From the NCBI GenBank assembly GCA_038025085.1, contig CM076147.1:3763501-3827500 (forward strand): DNA of 64,000 bases, read 5' to 3'. This DNA is from Tetragonia tetragonoides (Eukaryota; Streptophyta; Magnoliopsida; Caryophyllales; Aizoaceae). The position numbers were made by a program, and so were the translations under genes. Each line of letters opens with the position of its first letter. The stretch's first letter is position 1. Under the pieces are notes generated by a model. It had not been told where the DNA came from. It did no database searches and was given only the letters and a program-made list of their open reading frames with translations. Shown in pieces: positions 56,601-64,000 of this stretch.

Positions 56601-59600
56601 ATGACTGCTCCTATGCAAACTAGCTGGGTGATTCAATAGATTTCTACAGCTAACAGTTAAATAAAGGGGACTCAGGGGTGCACTAAAACTCTCAGTTCTT
56701 TTGCTCCAAGGGAGTCTCTTTCCATGGAAAAAGCATACGAGTCTTATCACCTCAGTTTCCTGCTATGCCTTGGAAAGGGTTTTACTATATTACCGATGCC
56801 CCAAGCTTTCCGTCAAAACACAGATTTTTTTCTGAGGCTTGCATAAGTTGCATTGCATTACATTGAGGACTTTAAAATGTTCAAAGACTGTCAAGTAGGG
56901 GGCTGCAGATCCCACCATCATGTGTTTTATGCAACTCAACCGCTTGAGACAACTGATCAATTGCTTTTTGATTGTGGTTTTTCACAAAGGGCCTAGGGAA
57001 GCTTCCTGTATTTGGTGGGCGACTAAGAAGCCATTTTCCTGGAATATTGAGACTACATGGGCTGTAACCAGGTCTCAAGGCAACAGGCCTACGACTTGCA
57101 TTCTGTGTTTCATCTTTGTTACAACTGTGTATTACCTTTGGTCCTTTGGAATTGGACCGAAAGAAACTTCAGAAGATTCCAGCAGGAGAAGAAAAGAACA
57201 GAAATGTGCATCAAGTGGTTTGAAGCATCATTCTTGAGCTTTATGTGGCAGGATAGAACTCTAAGTGGTCGTATGTCGTAGAGTCGCTTAACAGTTACCC
57301 TAATTGAATAGTTCCTTAGTAGAATGATGCTACCAGATGTTGAGGCAAAAGGTCTAAACCTTCCTAGAAGACGGCAAAGTTCTTTTCTTCCTCTTTTTCT
57401 TTTTCTTTTTGTGCGTGTGTGTGTATTTCTGGCCCCCCTGACAGTTATTGCACAGCTCCAGGATTTTGTCTGTATATTTGTAGGTCTGGTCTCTGAGTCC
57501 AAACCGCTAGCTGGTGCTTGTCTTTCTAGTGTGTTTAACGCAAATTCGTTTCCTTCAACCAACGAACTAACCTTACACTAAACTCAATCAGAATGGAAGA
57601 GGAGAAAGATGATTTACCAATATATTAAGGTGAAGCCCCTAAATCAGGACCCAAAAAGGAAGAGGAAAAACACATATAATAATTGAACTGTTCTGAGTAA
57701 TCAGGATCTGCAACAAATATAGTGTCGATACCTCCAACTTCCTTGCTACAATGTTCAAATCAACAACTCCATCCTCAAACTGCTGCACCATACTCACGAA
57801 CTTCCTAGTTAACAAGCCTGAATGAAAATATATCAATCTTACATACTAACAGAGGTTCCCTTAATAATGACTAGGCCCAACGAGAAGAGGATAGTTGCTT
57901 AGGGATTCCAAACATTCCTTAAATAAACTCACCTAGAGAACTCTCATACCTGCAAGCACCTGGATTTAAGGAGCCGTCTGCAATCAAAAAGCTGATGTCA
58001 AATATAACTAGTGATGGAGAATGTGCCAAACAGACATAACAAAGGAACAAAGATGAGCTCAAAAACAATACGGAGAACTCCACGAAAAATACATACTAGC
58101 ATCAGAAGAAGAAGGATCCCATTCTGAGTGTTTCGTCTTTGTTGACTTTCTCCCACGCTTTCTATTGGTACAATAATGTAATCCAGACACAGGCTCACTA
58201 GTTGGTAAATTATGTACATAAGAAAATGCCGGCCTTGAGATACCACAAGCTTGGCTAACAGTTCGATTCATCTGTTCAATCTGCTGACAAAACACAAATA
58301 GTTTAGTTTTTGCATCAATGATTTGACATCCAAGCAACCTGAATAATTTGACAATCACTTCCAAAATTTCGCTCATATCACTCACATTGAACAAACTAAG
58401 CACTTTGACACTTTGAGCCAAATAAAGAGAAGGCAACTCAACAGCGAAAACTGGTTAAGCAGATAGTCCAGGGCACCCTACGTAAGTAGAATAGAGGGAA
58501 ATACTTTAAACCTTTCGGCTTATACTTTTTCCTTTTTTTACAACGTTGGGCTTAAATTACTACTACATCTTACAGCTTTGGCACTTTGATTCCCGCTTTC
58601 CATCCACGAACTCTAGTCTTCATCCCAGTATTGAGTGCACCAAATGGAGATCATTAACAACTATACTAATAAGAAACACAGGAAATGTTCCTGCATTCCC
58701 CCACTATTGATTGTACGAGAGAATATGCAGAGAATGGCTCAACCCACTGGGAGCCCTAGCGTATTACATTTATAATGTCTAAATTAAAAATTTACATATA
58801 TACCCTCTCTTACACCCCTCAAGCTGACCGGGAGGGCGCACGAGCAGATTGGACTTAAGAAAATGAAACTGCTGGGCAGGCAAAGCCTCGTCTCTACTGT
58901 CACCAACTCATCAACTGTGTCGTCATCAGGAGGTAACTCCTCCCAAGAGCCCAAGAGCAACACCAATAACCGCTGCAATAATTGGTGGGGAGGGCGAAAT
59001 AATAAAAACCGCGGTGGCCGCGGCAACTCTGGTAGTGGCAGTAATGGGGGAGGACGTAATCAGTCCAGTGGCAATGGGCAACAGTTGAATACTCAGCAGG
59101 GTGGACAACCATCACCAGCGAATGGTAATGTTTCTCATCTAGTAGTTTATTGCCTAGTATGTTATCTGCTCCTTCTAACCCTCTCTTAAATTGAAATGAA
59201 CATTGCAACTGATTTTCCAGCACCCAATTTGTGTCAAACCAAGAAAGAAAACAGCATCCAAAACCATCAATATACTGAAGCACAATGAAATTGAACAGCA
59301 ATACTTACTTAGTCAATTTCAACATGCCCAAAAACTATCCAATTACAGATTCATCATCAGAAAATAGCAAAAATCTATAAAAACATATCCAAAACCCAAT
59401 CACTCAAATCCAATCCCATCCATCCAATTACTCTCAAATTACATGCATCATCATTCATCACACAATATCAATTCAATAAAGTAACGATCAAATCTTTGAC
59501 TATCCCAATACAAACCCAGAAACAGCAAACGACAAGATTGCTTAAATTGACATAGATTTCCCCAATTAAACACAAAACCCATATCAAATTACCCAAATTG

Positions 59601-59731
59601 GAACATAATAATAAAAATCCAGATCAAAAAACACTCACATCTGTTGATGGCAAGTAAGTACGAGCAGGTAACGGTCGAATTTGAGCAGCAGTAGAAGAAG
59701 ATGAATTAGCACACTGAGAATCGGTCCCCAT
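53690..59731 (-). CDS. E2F: E2F transcription factor (plant E2FA-C class), 13 exons
   Basis: Exons on the minus strand: 59,731-59,639, 58,280-58,097, 57,977-57,933, 57,817-57,732, 56,276-56,188, 56,099-56,048, 54,941-54,889, 54,808-54,758, 54,652-54,604, 54,511-54,446, 54,337-54,261, 54,180-53,964 and 53,767-53,690. They total 380 codons including the stop, with every phase matching. Residues ~101-167 are the winged-helix DNA-binding domain ([54 protein letters not shown]). RRLYD at 140-144 reads TTTSSCGC-type sites in this family. Next comes a heptad-rich DP-dimerisation/marked-box region ([56 protein letters not shown]). The C-terminus 360-375, [16 protein letters not shown], is the retinoblastoma(RBR)-binding motif. 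It pairs with DP and is held by RBR to control S-phase genes. The class-specific letter is not resolvable. The start [13 protein letters not shown] is the first ATG and opens the last upstream exon. Intron 9 uses a GC donor. Confidence 0.94.
56950..57240 (+). mobile_element. LINE C-terminal fragment in E2F intron 4, antisense
   Basis: Plus-strand frames give [20 protein letters not shown], then [20 protein letters not shown] and, after a shift, [11 protein letters not shown]. This is the pattern of the zinc-finger-like end of plant LINE reverse transcriptases (..VYYIW.ERN.R.F). It lies within the 57,731-56,277 intron, opposite to the gene, and is degraded. Confidence 0.5.
58800..59110 (+). 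mobile_element. Copia gag fragment in E2F intron 1, antisense
   Basis: The frame from about 58,863 reads [20 protein letters not shown], then [20 protein letters not shown]. This Gly/Asn/Arg-rich tract is what follows the gag core in some plant copia elements. The upstream TTACACCCCTCAAGCTGACC resembles sequence often seen near copia termini. No LTR pair was found. Confidence 0.45.
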
Positions 59732-61486
59732 CGCGCGCCTATGGATTTAATTTCAAAAATTAGGTAAAAAGTGGAAATAATTAAAAAGTGGGTGATGAGA
59801 AATTGTTGATTAATTCAGTGCCTAGGGTTTTTCGCTTTAATAGCAACATTGCAAATTTGGTCATTAATCTGTCGTCAGAAAAACTGAAAAAATAAAATCG
59901 AAGAAGTATAAAGAAGGAAGCGGGAAGTACGATAAGGAAAATAGAATATGATTATTGCGCGGTATTGGGCCGTCTTCCTCTGGGCTTTTAAGTTTAATTA
60001 ATGACACCATGAAATATTGATTACAAAGTCGTAATTACGTTGTCATATTGAAATGGAATCGAGTTAGAGATCAATAAACTTTAATCTTCAATTTAGTATA
60101 GATTCTTATATGGTTATACCCATATTTAAGTATGAGAAAGAATATCTGTTCAAAAAAAAAAATATGAGAAAGAGTGTTGCGGTCTCTCTTTATTAAGTGA
60201 CAGATTTTATGTGATTAGAATAGACAACAAGTAAAAAGAGAAATCATAAAAGTCTCAAATAAGGTCATATTTTTACATTAATACTCTTGGTGTCTAAACT
60301 TGTGCTAATGCTTCTATGGTATATGATCTCTATGATGAAGTTTGATTGAGTGTGAGAGTGAAAATTGTGAAAATATCCATTGTTAGAGTGAGTTAGCCGA
60401 GAGAAAAAACGAGAGAGATAAGAAGTTTTAAATGATTGTATGTGTCTGTCTTTGATTTCATTCTCTAAATAGAAGAGGAAAGTGTGAATGTCTTATAAAA
60501 AAAATTATGAATACCTTCCATTTTTTAGACAAGTGGCATGTATGATAGTGGCCGCAACATGCACCCCAAATTCTTATGTAATGAATGTTTGAAGTTCGTA
60601 ATTGAAAATCTTGAAATGAAAATGAAATTTACTCTGGTTGAAATCTCTAAAGTCACGTATATTTTGTACGTGTAACATGTCATGTGCAATGGGTAGCTTA
60701 GGTGGTTTCGTTAATAATCTAAAACAAAAGTTTTAACGACTCCTAGACTTAATCCGTCAAGTAATTTACCAAAAGAAGATCAAAGCATAAACAATTAGTC
60801 CCATTCTTAAAAATATTCATAAGAGAGTGATAGCTACTACCCTAACAACATAAAAATGACAGTGACGAAAATGCAAGAAATGAATATTTGGTCACCGAAA
60901 GCAAAAAAAATAAAATAAGATTAGCCTAAAAAGGTAGAGCAACCTAGCTTGTTAGTCACCAACAGAAAAATTAGAAGCCTAACTATCCAATAATCTTCCA
61001 GCAACCATTTATATTCACCAGATCCACAATATTAACCCAAAATAAAAAGATGTCCAACATTGCATTTAAAATAATTATCGACATTAATAGTCGATGATTA
61101 CTATATTGTCATTGGTTTTCTGTAGTTATGTCGATCGTAAAGGAAATGAGCCAAACACATATATGAAGTTTCCTTTCCTTTTCTTTTCCTTTTTTTTTTT
61201 TAATTTTTCTAATAAAAAACTACTAAAAATTTAAAACACTCCCACCACGGTTTTATGCAAAAAGGAGGCTTTTTTTGATAAAAAAAAAAATGCAAGAAAG
61301 AGTTATAATATGCTTCTTATAAAAAAAAAAGGGAGAAAAGAAAGAGGGGATTATGGTCAGTTAGTTATGTAATTATTTGGTCTATATAAGGATCAAAAGG
61401 GACTTTTTCCATCTTACATCAAAAATCAAAATAAAAAACGAAAAGAAGTTGGAAAATGAGTCACACGGTGGGGGAAACAATAGGAG
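59732..61486. other. Upstream region of the E2F gene
   Basis: The E2F promoter must lie in the first part of this interval. 59,732-59,745 (GCGCGCCT) sits at the start codon; I saw no confident E2F self-binding site. The rest is AT-rich with poly(T) and poly(A) runs near 61,190, 61,280 and 61,325. No gene seen. Confidence 0.4.
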
Positions 61487-63015
61487 TGATTGTAACACCC
61501 CGAATTTCCGTCTAATTTAAAATCATTTAAAATTACGAGTTGTAGCGGAAAAACCATAGAAATTCGAAGCGCTACCGCCGTATTTAATGTTCAAATTAAA
61601 TACAAGGCTAGAAAGAAAACAAATGTTATATATCCCAAACATACATACTAGATAATTAAATAATAACTATCTTCTTCCAACTAACTTAAAACAAATAATC
61701 CGAATGAAATCGAAATATTAAACTTATTAATTCTCATGCAAGAGAATTAATCTCATTACAATATAAAAATCTCAATATTAATAGAAGTTCCAATCTAAAC
61801 AATAAAATAAATGTTCTTAGAAGATTTACAATCTTCTTTTGTCGCCTCCTCTAGCTCAACCGCGAGCTACAATTCCTATCAATCTACTTCCCCATATAGA
61901 CGAATTCCATATAGGTTCATCATAGGCCCACCATTGAAGAGAAATGGACAACAAACACAAGTAAAAAGAAAAACAACCAATCAGCTACACTGAGTAATTC
62001 ATAACCACATAATCCATTTCAATCTCCAAGTTAAGCCAACATGCTTAGTTAAATAATAATCATGCTTCAAAATAAAGACAACATGCTTTAAAGGTAAAGA
62101 CACACACAAATCACCAAATAATAAATCTCATTATTTATTATTATCCATTTAGCCAAGTTCATTAGAGAGAAGAGAATCGTAAGAATGTTTGACCAACCGC
62201 AGAAGGCCCAATAGGATCTTAGTCCCGTGCACAGTGGCAAAAGAGGGATCAACCATCCCGGAGTATAGATGACTCCCGAAGTACTTCTAGATGTTCCTAA
62301 GTATGCATACCCTCTCTCAACCCTTAGGTTTACAAGAAGAACAGTTTCGCAATAAAACTTACTCGCCCAATCATCATATATGGATACAAGATTTCAGTAC
62401 GTTGGGGCTATACCCCGCAGAATATGAACCCACTCAACGCACAATTGACAATTCCCATTCGCGTCCTTTGGTGGATCTCTCACACAAAGAAGTCTTAACT
62501 CTCAATTCATTTAATAAGGTGATCACATAATCAAGTAAATCACATAATCTTGGCAATTCTCAAGTAACACAATATGGTTACAATTTTCGATGGCATTTTA
62601 CATGAAGGGCATCTAGGCCTTAATTCAAAACCACCTAACTCAAAAGTCAAAGTTCATTTCAACTTATTGAAGTAATATGCTTCTAACATGATTCACATGC
62701 TTACTAACATGATACCAAAAATAGCAATACAAGCTATATTCCAATTGAACAATTATTAACATAATTTTCGTTCAATAACCATAATAAACATGCATCTTCT
62801 CCATGAATATTAACAAGTAGACATTGCTACACAAAGTGAATTTTCAACATTATACATGCATTCACTATCATATAATTCTATACGAATTATCACAAGGAAA
62901 TAAATAACAATTATCCCTTTTCAAAATACTCACAAGTCCAAATATGAATTCACATTCTCAATCCAATACTAGACAAATGAATACAAATCCCAATAGATAT
63001 GAATTATGACAAAGC

Positions 63016-63062
<47 letters not shown>

Positions 63063-64000
63063 GAACAACAACCCAGTAAGTATCCCGCCTAGGGCGGGGT
63101 CTGGGGAGGTCCAGATGTACGCAGTCTTACCCCTAACTAGTCGTCTAGAAGAGAGACTGTTTCCGAAAGACCCACAAAAACTTCTTTTTTTTTTTTAAAT
63201 ACATTTTCAAAAAGGTTTTTTTACATAATTCATAATTCATCTAGACATGAATTACCTTTAAAATAAGGCAAGTCCAATAAGCAAACAACGTAAGCTCCTT
63301 ACGTTTCAAGTGCGATCAACGGGCCCTAACAAGTCCACAATACAACAATAATCAAAACCTTGACTTCTAAACCACTTTATTAAACTTTAAAGATGATTTA
63401 GTACCCTTAATTTAATTAATTAAGTTGCTGAAATTTTCAGTACTCATGCATGCTCAAGGTTTCCAAAATACAATTTACATAAACCAATTTAGAAAACTTT
63501 CCAAAACCCTAAAACAAGTCAACAAGTCAAAACAAGTCAACACCCAAAACAACATCACGATCATCACCACCAGGGGCCCCACCACCAGCAGACCCACTGG
63601 TGGCTGGCCGCACAGCGGCTGCACACGGCTTAGCCGTGCAGCACACGGTTTCACCCTTTTTTTTTCTTTTTTTTTAATCCAATTTAACAAACCCTAATTT
63701 AATTAAATCCACAATTTAATAGATTTTCAGATTTAATTAAATCAAAAAAATCTAACCTTTTGCATTCAAAACTTGATTCAATTCAACAAAACAATAAACC
63801 AAACCAAACCCTAATCATGATCCTATCATCCAAAATTGATAGAATCTAGCAAACCCTAGGCAAAACTAAATTAGGGTTTTACTCATACCAAAAATTAGGA
63901 TTCATAACCTCATACTTGAATTGAATCTAAAAGCTTTTAATAATCAAAGGAAACCAATTTAGAACACTTACTTGAAATCAAGGATTAAAAATTGAGCAAA
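61487..64000. mobile_element. Probable LTR-element sequence starting TGTAACACCCCG, runs off the window
   Basis: TGTAACACCCCGAATTTCCG at 61,487 is the characteristic LTR start of many plant retroelements. The following 2.5 kb has no clear gene, consistent with a long LTR or untranslated leader, and no second copy lies inside the window. Near 63,590-63,650 are GC-rich inverted words (GCACACGGCTTAGCCGTGC). Orientation is unknown because LTR ends are palindromic. Confidence 0.5.
63008..63190 (-). mobile_element. SINE-like sequence with (TTG)n tail
   Basis: On the minus strand: GGGTCTTTCGGAAACAGTCT near 63,165, then CATCTGGACCTCCCCAGACC, CCGCCCTAGGCGGGATAC, TACTGGGTTGTTGTT and about 18 TTG units (63,017-63,074 on the plus strand as CAA repeats). 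This matches the 3' body and TTG tail of a widespread plant SINE group of the TS type described in Solanaceae; assignment to that exact family is not certain. Confidence 0.6.

Noticed and set aside
63015..63075. (CAA)n as a simple microsatellite
   Set aside because: The adjoining conserved body shows it is the tail of a TTG-type SINE on the minus strand.

Overview
This is a window of plant nuclear DNA. It is AT-rich, its genes are split by GT-AG introns, and it holds Ty1/copia, LINE, SINE, MITE, Mutator-like and candidate Helitron sequences plus two ordinary host genes (an E2F factor and a plant-specific zinc-finger protein). A eudicot is most likely, but nothing here fixes the species. There is no operon structure, CRISPR array, rRNA or functional tRNA gene.

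Layout. (1) About 1-3.1 kb: the 3' part of a copia pol gene running off the window edge, a hairpin repeat, an old SINE and three diverged copies of a dispersed repeat. (2) About 3.15-34.08 kb: a block bounded by inverted sequences resembling terminal inverted repeats, with short tandem repeats just inside both ends. It holds a FAR1-type Mutator-like (MULE) transposase with five in-frame stops (12.1-14.65 kb, minus) and, divergently, a Ulp1/SENP-type (C48) protease-like gene with all catalytic residues but a broken linker (15.7-20.4 kb, plus). A second Ulp1-like gene (24.6-26.8 kb, minus) has Phe in place of the catalytic Cys. There is also a plant-transposon-domain gene (27.8-29.2 kb, minus), four members of a short F-box-like family, two broken long F-box-type genes, a tiny coiled-coil gene and a LINE endonuclease fragment. 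Whether this is one giant ~31 kb MULE carrying ubiquitin/SUMO-pathway cargo or a nested cluster is the main open question. A candidate 3.6 kb Helitron overlaps its right end and argues for caution. (3) 34.7-42.5 kb: a SINE with clean target duplications, a four-exon C2H2 zinc-finger gene (433 codons, intact), a nearly empty retroposon scar and two adjacent MITEs. (4) 42.48-47.37 kb: a complete but degenerate Ty1/copia element with 194-bp LTRs. (5) 47.4-53.6 kb: LINE tails, MITEs and a SINE fragment. (6) 53.69-59.73 kb, minus: an apparently intact 13-exon E2F gene (379 codons) with transposon fragments in two introns and one GC-AG intron. (7) 61.5-64 kb: what looks like the start of an LTR element running off the window, with a SINE inside it.

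How the parts relate: the E2F and zinc-finger genes are the only clearly functional host genes. Most of the rest is transposon sequence or genes lying among transposons, and most of it is visibly decaying. Exceptions that look open are a 122-residue F-box-like gene at 21.0-21.37 kb and a 158-codon ORF at 5.73 kb.
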